The notes beneath the pieces are model-generated. The model had not been told where the DNA came from, made no database searches, and was given only the letters and a program-made list of their open reading frames with translations. Shown in pieces: positions 23,758 to 35,592 of a stretch of DNA of 64,000 nucleotides. The DNA is from Nageia nagi (Eukaryota > Pinophyta). The stretch lies in contig JBITNC010000001.1 of NCBI GenBank assembly GCA_050084985.1, positions 195,486,001 through 195,550,000 on the forward strand, written 5' to 3'. The stretch's first letter is position 1, and each line of letters opens with the position of its first letter. A program made the translations under genes and the position numbers.

Positions 23758-24948
23758 GCCAGAGTCAATAGATAAAGCATTTCAAAATGAAATGATGACA
23801 TCATAGAAGAAAGGATAAAGCTCAGTTCTGGAAAAGCCTAGGTTCCAGAAGAGGTGAGGTCAGCAAGAGATAATCAAAGAAGTTGGAGCCCATAAATTAA
23901 GTGTTCTAGAAGTAAAGCATTCTGGAATAAAATGATGATGTCACAGAGGATAAGATAGTCATGTTTTGGTAAAAACTAGGTTCCAGAGATGATGAGGTCA
24001 GCAAGGGGTGACCAAATAGCCAGAGCCAGTGAGTAAAGCATTTCAGAAGGAAATGATAAAGCTTAGTTATGGAAAAGCTTGGGTTCCAAAGATGATGAGG
24101 TCAGCAAGGGGTGACCAAATAGCCAGAGCCGATGAGTAAAGCATTCTGGAAGGAAATGATAAAGCTTAGTTATGGAAAAGCTCAAGTTCCAGAGATGATG
24201 AGGTCAGTAAGGGGTGACTAAATAGCTAGAGCTGGTGAGTAAAGCATTCTGGAAGGAAATGATAAAGCTTAGTTATGGAAAAGCTTGAGTTTCAAAGATG
24301 ATGAGGTCAGCAAGGGGTGACCAAATAGCCAGAGCTGGTGAGTAAAGCATTTCAGAATGTAGAGATGATGACGGCATAGGGAGAATGATGTTCACATTTT
24401 GAATGAAACTGGGCCCTGAAAGTGATGAGGTCATCAAGGAATGATCAAATAGTTAGAGCTGATAAATAGAGCATTCCAAAAGTAAGAAGACAAGGCCTGA
24501 ATAGCTGGAGCCGGTGAGTAGAGCATTCTAAAATATAGAGACGAGGCTCGAATAGCTGGAGCCAATGAGTAGAGCACTCCAGAAGTATGAAGATGACTTC
24601 ACGGGGAGCACAATGTTCACTTTTTTGAATGAAACCAAGTCTTGGAAGTGATGAAGTCATCAAGGAGTGATAAACTATCCAGGGCCGGTAAGTAGAGCAT
24701 TCTGGAATGTAGAGACGAGGCCTGAATAGCCGAAGCCGATGAGTAGAGCATTCCAGAATGTAGAGACGAGGCCCAAATAGCTAGAGCCAATGAGTAGAGC
24801 ATTTCGGAAGTATGAAGATGACTTCATAAGGAGCACAATGTTCACATTTTTGAATGAAACTAGTTCCTGAAAGTGATGACATCAGTAAGGAATAATCAAA
24901 TAACCGAAGCCCGTAAATAGAACATTCTGGAATGTAGAATATTTCAGA
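23758..24948. repeat. Tandem repeat block in U3 of the right LTR
   Basis: This is the counterpart of 13773-14965, with the same 103 bp units (gatgaggtcagcaaggggtg repeated), then roughly 51 bp half-units (gagtagagcattcc) near 24507, 24558, 24689 and 24740. The number and order of units are nearly the same in both LTRs. The array therefore predates this insertion and was carried by reverse transcription. Confidence 0.88.
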
Positions 24949-24993
24949 ATGAAATGAGTAAATTAGAGATAGGGTTTATTTTGATTGTCTACA

Positions 24994-24998
24994 ATATG
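24994..24998. repeat. Target site duplication ATATG, right copy
   Basis: ATATG follows the ACA end of the right LTR of YOUNG and matches 12717-12721. Beyond it the gag of OLD resumes. Confidence 0.93.
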
Positions 24999-27010
24999 AA
25001 AAGGGTTCCCCGTATTTTACAATTATAACTTTATTTTCTAGTAATTATTTATTTTCTTATTTTATTTGATTTTTGTTCTTAGCATAGCCTTCTTAATTTT
25101 TAGTATTTATCTCTCCATATTGAATTTTAACTCTTTCAATAATTACCATTTGAGAGATAGCTTCTTCAAAGGTTTTATGTTGTTGAATCAACAATGTATT
25201 AGTAATTGGTCTTAAACAACTTTGATTGAATAATTTAACTAATTATTCCTAAGGCAAAGTGTAAGTCATAATTTTCAACACCACCCTCCATTCTCTAATT
25301 AAATCACTAATTGATTCATCTAAAACTTTTTGCAATCTTGTGAGATCAATGAAGGAGGTCTTACCTTTGATGTTAATTTTGAAATGTTGTAAGAACAAAT
25401 TTGCTAATTGAGAGTACAAATTGATACTATGCTTTGGTAAGTTATTGTACCAATCCATTGCTTATCTAGCAAGAGTCATGCGAAAGATACATAACATTAA
25501 TGCATTATCATTAGAAATCAAATAACTTGAATATATGAATTTCCTTAGGTATTCTTTAAGATCTTATTTTCCTTTAAATGGTTCAATTTTTATAATTTTA
25601 AACTTACAAGGAATATCTTTCTTTGGAATACTAGGATGAATTGGTTTATTAAAAATTATCTCATAAGATATTTTTTATTTTTCTTGCATAGATAATCTTG
25701 TTTCAACTTCTTTTAATCCTTTATATAAATCATAATTTTATTTTGTTACATTCTCTATTGGTTTATTATGCAAATATCCAAGATATTCTTCATATCTTGG
25801 ATATACTTTTTCTCTAAGATAATTTACTTCTGCATATCCTTGAGTAGGTTCATATTGATTTTTTTAAGGTGTCCTTGCCTCATAATAACCTCAATTTTGT
25901 GGTGGTGTTGGTGGTAGAGGTTGATGAGGTGGTTTAGGAGGTAATTAATATCCTTATTTTCTATATTGTAGTGGAGGAAGATGATATCTTTGAAGTTCTT
26001 CTTGTCTCTTTTTTAATGAAATTACTTTCTTTTTAGCAAAATAGGGATCTTGATATCTATATACTCCATGATTTTGAGTACATAATGTCATGCCCTAGAT
26101 TTTGTTTTATTACCCTTATTTAAACCTTGACTAATTACAACTTACTTTTGATGTTGAATATTTGATATATTCATATTTTGAGGTATATGTTGAGACACTA
26201 GTTGAGTTTGAAGTTGGTGGTGTTCAATGAATTTTATTGGTTTTATCAATTCTACACTATATTGAGCCAAAATTTGTTGTTGTTGTTGCATGTTTAGTTT
26301 TTGTACAATCCTTTTTCAATCCAAATTTTTTTGAGGTGTAGGTTCTTTCTTATGGAGATATGGAGGTATTTCTTGCAACTTGAACCTTGCTAAGTTTGGT
26401 TGAGAAGGTTTTCCTTGGGTGATTTATAGAATTCTTCCCAAAGTAGATGGGGTATTTTATTTTAAAATATGATAAGGATTATCATATACTTTAAAGGAAT
26501 ATCTTTCTTATGGTACAAGAGTTGCTAAATGTATAGATATCCTTTCATCAAAGTCCTCCATTTGACTTGCAATTGTAAAAGGTGAATAATCTTCTCTTCT
26601 TACATAAGATTGAACTAATCACCCATCTACAAAGTATTGTGTTGCATGATTATACTTAGGTATAAAAGGATCCCTTTGAATTATTGTATCAGCTAATTGT
26701 GCTTTTGAAGGAGGCTCCTTCATTTTTTCATCATTAGGTGGTTCTTTTACTATTGGTGTTTTATCTTCCCTCAAATGTATTCCACATGGAGAAAGACTAT
26801 GCATATGGGATGAAGATGAAGGTATCCTTAATTGTATTAAAGGTTTTCTAACATGTTGTAAATAATTATTCAATGGATCTTCTTGTACCCTAGGATTTTC
26901 ACTTTGAGGTGTTTCTTTTCTCAGAGGATCCTAACTAGATATAATACCTTATCCTATTTCGAGGTCATATTCATATTCAGGCTCTTATTCTTGATGAGCT
27001 TTTTGAGAAT
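24999..27010 (-). pseudogene. Gag remnant of OLD
   Basis: On the minus strand the frame at 25249-25458 reads MDWYNNLPKHSINLYSQLAN then LFLQHFKINIKG, which is clearly the same protein as YOUNG's gag (LEWYNNLPRHSIYSFPQLAN, LFLQHFRIYIKE). Flanking pieces LKEYLRKFIYSSYLISNDNA and LVKLFNQSCLRPITNTLLIQ also match. Further right (26619-26873, 84 codons) lies a less conserved N-terminal segment rich in Pro, Lys and Ser, and glutamine-rich pieces occur near 26280. Stops and frameshifts are frequent. The left edge is the ATATG junction with YOUNG. Confidence 0.85.
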
Positions 27011-28497
27011 GAGTTTAAACCATTTTTTTATTATTTTTATTTTCTATGTTCTTAATAGATAATAAAAATATACAATCATCATATATAACAACTATTATTT
27101 ATCTTTGTTACATTTACAAGAAAGCAATCCAATGCATAAACATACTATATGAACATTTATTTTTATGATGTGTTTATCTTCTTTATATATTTTGGTTAAA
27201 TTTGATTAGTCTTTATTATATGAATGATAGAATTGTATATTTTAATATTCTTAGTTTTCCTAACTTTATTTTTTCTAATTAGGTGTTTAATTAGGGTAGG
27301 TTGGTAATCTTACAAGGTTGCCTATAGCTAAGTCATAGCTTGGTACTTAAGGTGGTCCCCTTAGTCCAATGGGGCTTGAGTAATGCAATTGAGATATATT
27401 TTGGTAATTAAATCCAAGTATAGTCACTTTTTTATAATCATCTAATGGGAAGTAACAACTTTTAACCTATGAACCTGATATTCATCACCAAGTTTTAGCT
27501 TTAAGACTTATTGTATTTTTTCAATGGATACACAAGAATAAAAGAATCAATGGTTGGTAATGACATCCAACTCATTAATGTTCATTTTTATAATGTGTAT
27601 GATTATGTAATTAATGAAATGAAATACTTATGAATGAAAAATTTAACCATCCCAATCATACATATCTATTAATTAATTTTTTTTAATGTAATTCAAATAA
27701 TATTTTAATTAGTTTACATTAATCTAATCAACCCAAAAGATTCATCACCAAATTAATGAGGTTATTTAACCATATTTTAAATGAGGTTCATTCACCCTTC
27801 CAACTATGGAAGTAATTTAGTGTAGTTCATTACCTCTTCTTATGAGTAATAAGCCCTTAATATGTATGTAAATTTATTAATTGAAAGTTATTTACCCCTC
27901 TTTAAGTTACATCAACCTTCAACTACCTTTCAACATGGTAAGGGAAGATAACTAAGACTTATTCTTGATTTAATGGATATTTATTAACACCTTCCAAGTG
28001 TGGAAGTAGATTAATGTATATTCCTTAACAAAATTATGTAATAATATGAAAAAAGTAAAGATTCATTTACTCGTTTCCTATTAGATCCATTATGATCACC
28101 TAAGATCTCCTTTCAACATAAAGGGAGAGCGTAAGTGGATGAAATTGGAAATGTTTTTAGGTGAAGTTTTTTGCAATTACCCCTACCCAACAAATAAAAG
28201 GTTTATTCCCATTTTCCATTCTTATATTCCTACATTACACTTATTGTATTGATAAAAATTGGGAATTCCACCTCCATGTAATAAATGCTAGCATTCTTTT
28301 ACAATCACTGATGTTCCAAGATAATAACTAGCATCCTATACCAAATCATTGGAAACTATATTAGTGATCCTAGAAACACACAAAATAATAACAAGTTTGA
28401 ATAAAAAGGTGAAACCAAAAGATACAAAACAAACACAAAATTGTAAAAAGAATCAATAACCCCCTATTCTTAATCATTAATGTTGCTTGTATGCGAA
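27011..28497 (-). other. 5' leader of OLD
   Basis: About 1.5 kb between gag and the primer site, with no coding similarity. Short diverged repeats occur: cttccaactatggaagtaattta near 27798 and cttccaagtgtggaagtagatta near 27989 (partial), each an inverted CTTCCA...TGGAAG. The leader is three times longer than in YOUNG. Confidence 0.55.
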
Positions 28498-28516
28498 GGC
28501 CCTCCTTCTAGTGCCA
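28498..28516 (-). other. Primer binding site of OLD
   Basis: The minus strand reads TGGCACTAGAAGGAGGGCC. It matches YOUNG's primer site at 17 of 19 bases although the LTRs are otherwise strongly diverged. The adjoining sequence ttgatatt also resembles the LTR end of YOUNG (ttgatatacaca). Confidence 0.78.
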
Positions 28517-28517
28517 A

Positions 28518-29378
28518 AATATCAACCCAAAAAAGTAACCTATTAGTAAATAAAATAGATACACATTAAATACCAATATGTATTTTATTACTCTCTTGAG
28601 TGACCTCAAATGTTACATAATGAATCTCTAGATTCATAGCCTAATTTGAAGGGCTTTTACAAAATTGTATTTTAGAGCCTCCTTGGGATTTTACAAAGTC
28701 ATCGATGTTTAGTATGAAATCACTAGCATCTAGATTCAATTGTTGGCATTTGATATCGATTGCAAACATTTCTAATATTACAGCTAGCTTTGGATGAACT
28801 TTCTCTTCTACTTTGTTTCAACATTAGTTTTTGATCCCTACCAATTCTTGATGTAATTTTATCTTTGACACTCTTTGCCTTAGCATCTATGGACCCTACA
28901 CACATTTCAAAATAACAAATCAAGTATACCTATTCATAGAAAATTCATCATATATTGAACAAAATATATGAATCAAGTGTAAAATTGAAGTACTTAACCC
29001 TTTAACAAATGTAAAATTGGGTCCCTTTCTTCATTAACAAATGTTTAATTTATAAACTTTTGAGTTTATTTGATTTTTAAATTTATGATCTAATAACCTG
29101 ACCTAAAAATGTAATCTTGGTCTAGAATAGCCTTAATTGCATTTGCATAACTACCAAACCAATAATAAATCACCTATAATCAAATAATTTTTGAGAAAAA
29201 ATTAGTTTAAATGTGTATTATTTTTTGGCTTGGCTAAGTTTTAGGTCACTGATGATTGGGTATATGATTGAGATCAATTGCAAGTAATTAGTCATTTAGT
29301 ATAACTTATATAATACATGTTAATTTTAGTCCCTTTCCATTCATTTTTGTAATGAGGGTCATTTTTGGGTTTATACAC
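28518..29378 (-). repeat. 5' LTR of OLD (approximate bounds)
   Basis: It starts next to the primer site. It keeps the order seen in YOUNG's LTR: a gaccctac block near 28893, an aattgggtccctttctt block near 29015, then aatttata (minus-strand TATA) at 29047-29054. It lacks the 103/51 bp repeat array, so it is only about 0.86 kb. The outer end at gggtttataca (29378) is inferred from the start of sequence shared with 38122 onward. No second copy remains in the window. Confidence 0.6.
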
Positions 29379-29860
29379 TTGTTAGCTAATCTCATTCAAT
29401 CAAAATATTAGTGCCTATGTTGAGTTCTAGGAGATAAGTTCCCATGTTGAGTTCTAGGAGATAAGTGCCCATGTTGAGTTCTAGGAGACTAACACCCATA
29501 TTAAGTTCCAAAAGACTAGTGATTATGTTGGTATTCCTCCTATAGTTGGCCTTGGGGTTTGAACAAGAAGGTCACTTTTTTTCAATAAGTTCATCTTGCA
29601 TATCCTTGACTATGATACAGGTAGGGACACATAGGTATTTATCTTACACTTTATTTCTTTCTCTTTAGTACATGTATTTTATTTTACATCTTGACATTAA
29701 TGTAATTTATAATTCTATTACTACATTGTTATAATGCTATATTCCCCTATTCATGTATGTTTATTTGAGTCAATTAGCTTACATAATTCATACTTAAATA
29801 TTTATATGTATTTATTTCATTTAGGATAAAATCCTATGTATACCAAAACATATATCAACA
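29379..29860 (+). repeat. 5' LTR of D, truncated at its left end
   Basis: Matches the right-hand part of 37705-38510: gttagtgcccatg, a group of gttgagttctaggaga phrases, gacataggtagggacatatagg, cttaaatatttatatgtattta, and the end tatcaaca. The phrase gttgagttctaggagataagt is triplicated here but occurs once in the 3' LTR. The left part of the LTR is replaced by OLD. Confidence 0.8.
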
Positions 29861-29862
29861 TA

Positions 29863-29876
29863 TTGGCACCCACCTA
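29863..29876 (+). other. Probable primer binding site of D
   Basis: ttggcacccaccta follows the LTR end two bases in. It begins with the TGG required to pair with a tRNA CCA tail. The tRNA is not identified. Confidence 0.5.
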
Positions 29877-29940
29877 TTTATTGCTTTTTCTTTCTCCTAA
29901 TTAGAGTTAGAATAAAGGTTTCTTTCAAACTTACAATTCT

Positions 29941-31716
29941 ATCACAATGTCAAACCTATTAAAGGTTTTATTTACATATTATATTCCTAAGGTATTGCTT
30001 ATTACTAGCAATGAAAATGCACATCTTAATACTAACCTTGTAGCTAAGAAAACTCCCAAAATAAGACTTGGTAGACCTAAGGTGGTTCAAAGGTGAAGTA
30101 AAATAATTTGTATCAAGAAGCCATCCATTGATGTATAGGGATAGATAACCAAATATGCTAGTGACAATGCTTTTGATAAGGAGAGTTTTGCAGACAACTC
30201 TAATAGTTCATCAAAGATAGCAAATCATAGGGTTTATTTAGATAATATTGGATATCATACCCCACCAAATAAACAACCTCCTATTACAATGAAAGAAGAG
30301 ATCATTTCTTGATTGAGTGATGATGAGGTATTCAAGAAATTCATGAGTTCTAAAGAAAATAAGCACAAATTCATCAAGCTTCTCAATGGATTTCTAGTAG
30401 TTGAGAAAGCCTATGTAGTTGATGCATTTGAAGATGAAGAAGTAGTAAAGAAATGAAAGTTATGGCATTGTAATAGATGCAAAGATAAAATACCTCCTAA
30501 TGATATGAATCTCACACTCAATAATTTGAATTTAGGATTCTCTCCAAATAGGTCTACACCTATACTAAGTGTTTATTTATTTATCCTTCTAAATGCTAGT
30601 GTAGATACTCACATTAATGTTGATGCTAACCTTAGCATGAACCTTGAGCCTAAGGTGAAGTATTAGTTCCAATTCCTCTAATGATATTCATGCCAAATAT
30701 ATATCAAGAAAATCAACAAGAGCTTATCATTATAATCCATAAATCAATGAGAAACTTCCTCAACCTACTACATTGCAAGATTTGCTTCATCAAAAAGCTC
30801 AAATTGATAACCTAATTTTAGAAAAAATTGTTGATGAAATAGTTACATAAGTTGAAAAAGACAAATAAGATGAAGTTATAGACTTTGATGAAGATAAAAA
30901 TATATTTATTAAAGATAAGTTTAAAAAATATGATCTTGTAATATATGAAGAGGTCAAAAAATTTCTCTAATAGGTTGATACACCATATCCAGATTGGTCA
31001 AAGGAAGATAACAAGATTAGATCCAAATTTCCTTATTCAATTGATGAGTTAACCATCGCATAAATGAGTATACTAGAAAAGATATTATATTACAAGTGCT
31101 TACTTCAAAAAGTTCAAAATAATTAGAAAAATAGGACAAGGTTATTTTCATAGAATAAAAAGAAACTAATCCATTGTACTTGCGCAAAAGAGGAAAAATA
31201 TAAAGAAGAGGTATATAGAATACTTGCTCAAGCAATGCAACCTATTGATGGATGGAATCAAGAATATAATGACATTAGATGTACATAAGTACTAGAGTGT
31301 AATAAGGAGCATATGATATTGATGCATCATAATGATCAAGAGTGGTTAGTTTCATCAAGTTTGCACAATATCATTTATGAAAAAAATGATAAAATAGGAG
31401 CTTTTGAAGTATTCAAGCCTAGACAATAATTACCAATATTTGAAGAAGAATAATATTCCAAACAACAATTGGAAAATGTAAGGAAAACTATTGAAGTAGT
31501 TATATGAGAACCACCCTTATAAAAAGCTTTGCCAATGATGACTCCAAAAAGATTTGAGGATCTAGAAAATCAAGTCTCTAAAATAGCAAAATATCAAGAT
31601 TTAGGTCCTTAGAGAAATTTAAACAACAATACTTTGTATATTAGAATCAAATCCAGTATATTACTTTCTATCAAAGACTTGAAATGCACAAAATTCGATG
31701 GTACTATTAATTCTTA

Positions 31717-31762
<46 letters not shown>

Positions 31763-32600
31763 ATGCAATCTCATTAATCACCTTGCATAGTCCATTAAGA
31801 AATTTATATATATATTAGACTAAAAGACTAATCAGATTCATGTATATGATAATATAAACATCATAGCTTTCATCAAAGGTCTTAAACCAAATTATAATTC
31901 ATAATAGTTTGACTACCATAAGCTATCTCTTGATGAGTTTCTATAAGGATTACTAGAAAATAGAGGTTTAACATCATATATGGATGACAGAAACCATAAT
32001 CAAAGAAAAAATGAGATAAATAACCTTCACAACCTCAACATTAGAACAAAAGGGAACAATCCCAAGAAGCATAAATAATATCAAAAGTGGAATTAGTAAA
32101 AAACTAAATAGTAGTAGAAAATAAGGTTTGAAAGGTTAACAAAGATGAGAAGTTAATCTACACAAAATATCAAAAATTTCCTAGATAGAAATTCACATCT
32201 ACACAATGATATTGATGAATTCACAAGGGATTTGATGAAGTTGAAATCATTAGTTCCATTATCTAAGCCTACATATCAACCATCTTTTATAGCAAGCATT
32301 CCAAAAGAGTACAAATCATATAAGTCTTATGAATATCATTAGCAATGAGAATATGTGACAAATTATTGTGTGACATTGCCCAACAAGATTCAAGATTTGA
32401 TTGATCAAAAGAAGGTGTCTTTTCTATAACTCAAGTTAGATGATCAGCCAAAGAAATTCTGAGGTCCTTAGCATGAGAAGAAAAATATATGGGCATCTTC
32501 AATAATCCATTACCAAATGTTTTCAAGGCTAAATCATCAAACATAAGCATCAACATTATGAGTAATATTACATTAACATGACAAAAAGGTACATACTATT
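29941..32600 (+). pseudogene. Gag-like remnant of D
   Basis: Plus-strand pieces in changing frames include KTPKIRLGRPKVVQR (about 30045), EEIIS and LSDDEVFKKFMSSKENKHKF (about 30297-30370). Further on, FEDLENQVSKIAKYQDLG is followed by SIKDLKCTKFDGT (about 31550-31705). The latter resembles the coiled segment and first conserved capsid motif of Tat gag proteins (relatives read F-x-KYDGT). Then FIKGLKPNYNS and YHKLSLDEFL fit a capsid tail near 31870-31940. A dinucleotide repeat splits the frame at 31717. No knuckle was found. The minus-strand frame at 31017-31235 is a shadow. Confidence 0.55.
31717..31762. repeat. Microsatellite (TG)13(TA)10
   Basis: A perfect compound dinucleotide run, (TG)13 at 31717-31742 followed by (TA)10 at 31743-31762, inside the gag remnant directly after its KFDGT motif. 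It is a recent expansion compared with the surrounding decay. Confidence 0.95.
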
Positions 32601-33775
32601 GCTCTTTCTCTTATCATTTATAGTTATTTTGATATATAGTAATAGTATAGATGTCTTTATTTTAGTTTTATGATCAAAATTCTACTATAAGCCTACATTT
32701 ATGCTAGGATGCAATAACCCTATCCTCTATCTAAACCATACTAGGGGCATATGTATCTTCTTACCCAACAATCCCCCATATCCCTTTGTAACCTAGTGCA
32801 GGTGCTAAGATCAATGTACATGATACCTTTCTACATAATATCTAAAAATTAATAGTTCCTTGAGGTCACCCATAGCACCTTCATGATCATGTCCAATACC
32901 TAGACATGTTTCCTTTTCATCTACCTAGAAAAACTCTGATAGGTACCTTGTGATAATTTTTCCTTCATGTCCATTTGATACTTTTTGTAACCTACACTAT
33001 TTTGTTTCAACCCAAAATTTTAAGTGAACTCAAATTGGTCATAAAAGGTCATCGCTAGATTCATTTCCTATCTATCAAGCTAGTGCCCATGCTAGATACC
33101 TTTCCACCTTTTTAACATAGTCAAAACTTTCCCATCACTGACCAACTATAGCAATGACCAAAACATAATTTCACTTTAAAATTTGCCTTTAATCTCATTT
33201 TTATCACTTAAGTCCATTTTTGCCTTAAAATTTCCATCCATGTAGTCATATCAAAGCATTAATATTAGGAAACCAAAATATAAATTTTTGATCCTACTCA
33301 TCATCACAACCTATTAAATTAAAACTAGACCTCGTAATTCCTCAAAAACACTAATGCCTACAATAGATTACTTCTATTTGTTTTTAATACTTAAGTCCCT
33401 TAGTGCAATATTTGGTTTATTTCCTCTGCAAGTCATCCATAACCATGCATAATTGCAAATTAACCATACATTATTTTAATACTTAACAGCTTTAAAATGA
33501 AATAATGTCTTAAAATAAAAATCATATAATCATCCATAACATATTTAAGGATAAATAATAATATATCTTGACTATATTAATCAAAATAGGGATGATACAT
33601 TATCTTTCCAAACACATACATAGATCCACTCAATCAGGTATATCAATTGCCTATGGTAATACTACTAATGGTACTACAGTGGCTTATAGCACTCCTAAAC
33701 CTCCTAGACCTAGAGGTAATCCTACTCAAACTAGGCCCCTTAGTTTATTCTTTTAGATTCATGAGCTATGCCTAA
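32601..33775. other. Unassigned sequence between gag and PMD remnants
   Basis: I see no RT, integrase or other domain on either strand. The plus strand is C-rich in short runs (tacccaacaatcccccatatccc near 32760, in part). The frame at 33568-33756 is proline-rich at its end and unrelated to anything known. Pol would be expected here in an autonomous element. Confidence 0.5.
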
Positions 33776-35592
33776 AGGTGTACCTTATCATTGGTCAAAT
33801 CCAGTATCTTCTTATTGTATTCTAGCATCTAGTCCATTATGCCAAGGAAGTTGTCATTAGAATCTTCATGCATCTTCTCCAATGTATCCATGGTGTACTC
33901 CAAGGATGCTAACCTAACATTCAATCCATTGATCTCAATGTCATTGGTAGAAACATCCTCCTTTAGGCTTGCTAATGCATCCTCAACCTATTTCCTTATT
34001 TCCTTCTCTAATTCTAGGTCTAATTTTGTTTGATATGTAAGATCAACACAAATAATACATGTTATTCATATTATTTTGCATAAGTACTAACTTGTAGATA
34101 TACAAATATGCACACTTAATAAATTCATTTTCAAGTTATTGTTGGGTCTTTGTAATGGGAATCTTAATGGGCACATCCCATTAATCCTAATCTTCCTACT
34201 ATGGTGGATCCTCTATCTTTACATCCTATTCCTCCTCTTCATCATCCTCATCTTCTTCTTCCTTGTCCTTATCTTCCTCACCCTCCATAGCCTCTACAAA
34301 ATGCTCCAAACCATATAACTTGATTGGATATGATCTTGCTCCACCCCATCATGTCAACTATGCCTAGTTAAATGGAGGCACATCAGGACTCTCAACTCCC
34401 TCATCATCTAAATCACTCCCCAACCCATGGTATTGGGGAGGATGCCACTCCTCTTCCCACTTGGGAGGAGTATTAAATATATTAGGGTCATGAACCTTAT
34501 ATATCCCCATAAATACCACAAACTTGCTTTCTAAAGGAATTCCTTTCCTTCTACCAAATTACCTCTTCACCCTCTTAGGTCTATAGGGATCAAAAACTTT
34601 CTTTCTCATTAGAATAGGTTGCCAATCCAATGCATGCCTTGATTCATTTTTCCATTGTGGAAACCTAGCATAAGCTTTACAAACAACATACCTCATAAAA
34701 CCAAAATCATATGTCAATTTTCTTTCTTAACTAGTAAACCCAAACCAAAATTAAAACTTGTATGGTAATTTACTTACTATCTATCAAACCATCAAACACT
34801 TTTCAGTATGCCTCCATGATCTTATGCACCCATGTGATTTTCCTATTTAAACCCATAAATACCATGTGGGATGATTAAAACTTAAACTATGCATAGGAAG
34901 CTATCTCAACTAAACCACTATAATATGCATGTAGGTCCAACATTAAAGCACAAATGAGTGTGCAAGCCTCTTCCTACTCTTTTGCACCATAATAAAATTG
35001 TGCAAGTTATAATAAATCTAGAATATGATATAAGGAACATAAGCATATTGATTATCTTGCATCATCTAGTAAACTACATATACCCATCCAAGTGGAAAAA
35101 CCTCATAATTCTTATTTGAATAAATCATACTATCAATGCAAGCAATCATAATTAATCACACCCTCCTCAACCTCTTCATCTTTCTCTTGAAGGAATAGTG
35201 AATGTACGTACCCTTCTTGCCCTGATGGTACTCCTCCAATCTAGTTAGCCACTTTGTAGTAGCCTTTCATTATGCATATATTATGCCCTCCTCAAAGTAC
35301 ATATGGCATACCCTTTTATGGGTACCCATAAAATCCTATGTATGCCCTCTAGGATGATGGTAATCTCATTGGTAGGCAAGTGAAAGGTGTTGGTCCTCTC
35401 ATACCACCTCTCCATTAGTGTTGTGAGTAATTCCTTATCCATATGAACATATGGTGCATGAAGAAGATACCCCATACCAACATGTATCAATATACCAACC
35501 TCATCATTTGTGAGCTTGTCCCTCCACACCATGCACTTCTTCCAACTTTGAGACATGGGCTCGAGTTCTATTAAGAATTGGCGATACTTCAA
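33776..35592 (-). pseudogene. Plant mobile domain (PMD, MAIN/MAIL-like) gene remnant
   Basis: The 103-codon frame at 35281-35592 carries the PMD signature: GMGYLLHAPYVHMDKELL, then LMERWYERTNTFHLPTNEIT and ILEGIHRILWVPIKGYAI. Known PMD proteins read LITALVERWRPETHTFHLP and LxDVAxLLGLPIDG at these places. Beyond a frameshift at 35281 the minus strand continues with PMD-like pieces (NYEVFPLGWVYVVY, HDPNIFNTPPKWEEEWHPPQ), an Asp/Glu tract near 34230-34300 and a predicted coiled coil (about 33776-34030: DALASLKEDVSTNDIEINGL). PMDs occur as host proteins and inside MULE and gypsy transposons. The antisense position between gag and 3' LTR of D suggests the transposon-borne form. Many stops rule out function. 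Confidence 0.8.

Larger units (their letters stand above)
12722..24993 (-). mobile_element. YOUNG: complete 12.3 kb non-autonomous Tat-like gypsy element (gag-protease only), minus strand
   Basis: Two direct 2.29 kb LTRs (12722-15010 and 22707-24993) flank a 7.7 kb interior and are bounded by ATATG duplications. A purine tract (aaaggggcaaaa on the minus strand) abuts the left LTR and a primer site abuts the right LTR, so transcription runs right to left. The interior encodes only a gag-protease frame (19109-22195). I find no RT, RNase H or integrase in the other 4 kb. Comparing the first 370 bases of the LTRs by eye shows about 13 differences, nearly all transitions, so it is the younger of the nested pair. 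It would need pol supplied in trans, and OLD's family is the obvious candidate source. Confidence 0.93.
22707..24993 (-). repeat. 5' LTR of YOUNG (right copy)
   Basis: 2287 bp, starting TGTGTATATC and ending GTCTACA on the plus strand, matching 12722-15010 throughout. The primer site sits at its inner (left) edge, so it is the 5' LTR of a minus-strand element. Differences from the other LTR are mostly C/T and G/A. Confidence 0.93.
7437..29378 (-). mobile_element. OLD: degenerate minus-strand Ty3/gypsy element of Tat type, split by a nested insertion
   Basis: Read on the minus strand, the pieces run from right to left: 5' LTR (about 28518-29378), primer site (28498-28516), leader, gag (27010-24999), [YOUNG element 24993-12722], gag knuckle, protease, RT, RNase H, archaeal-type RNase H and integrase (to about 7465). 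The 3' LTR is missing, because a copia LTR ends at 7436. Reading frames are heavily broken, so this is among the oldest insertions here. The right boundary is set from gggtttataca at 29378, followed by sequence shared with another element's LTR, and is approximate. Confidence 0.82.
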
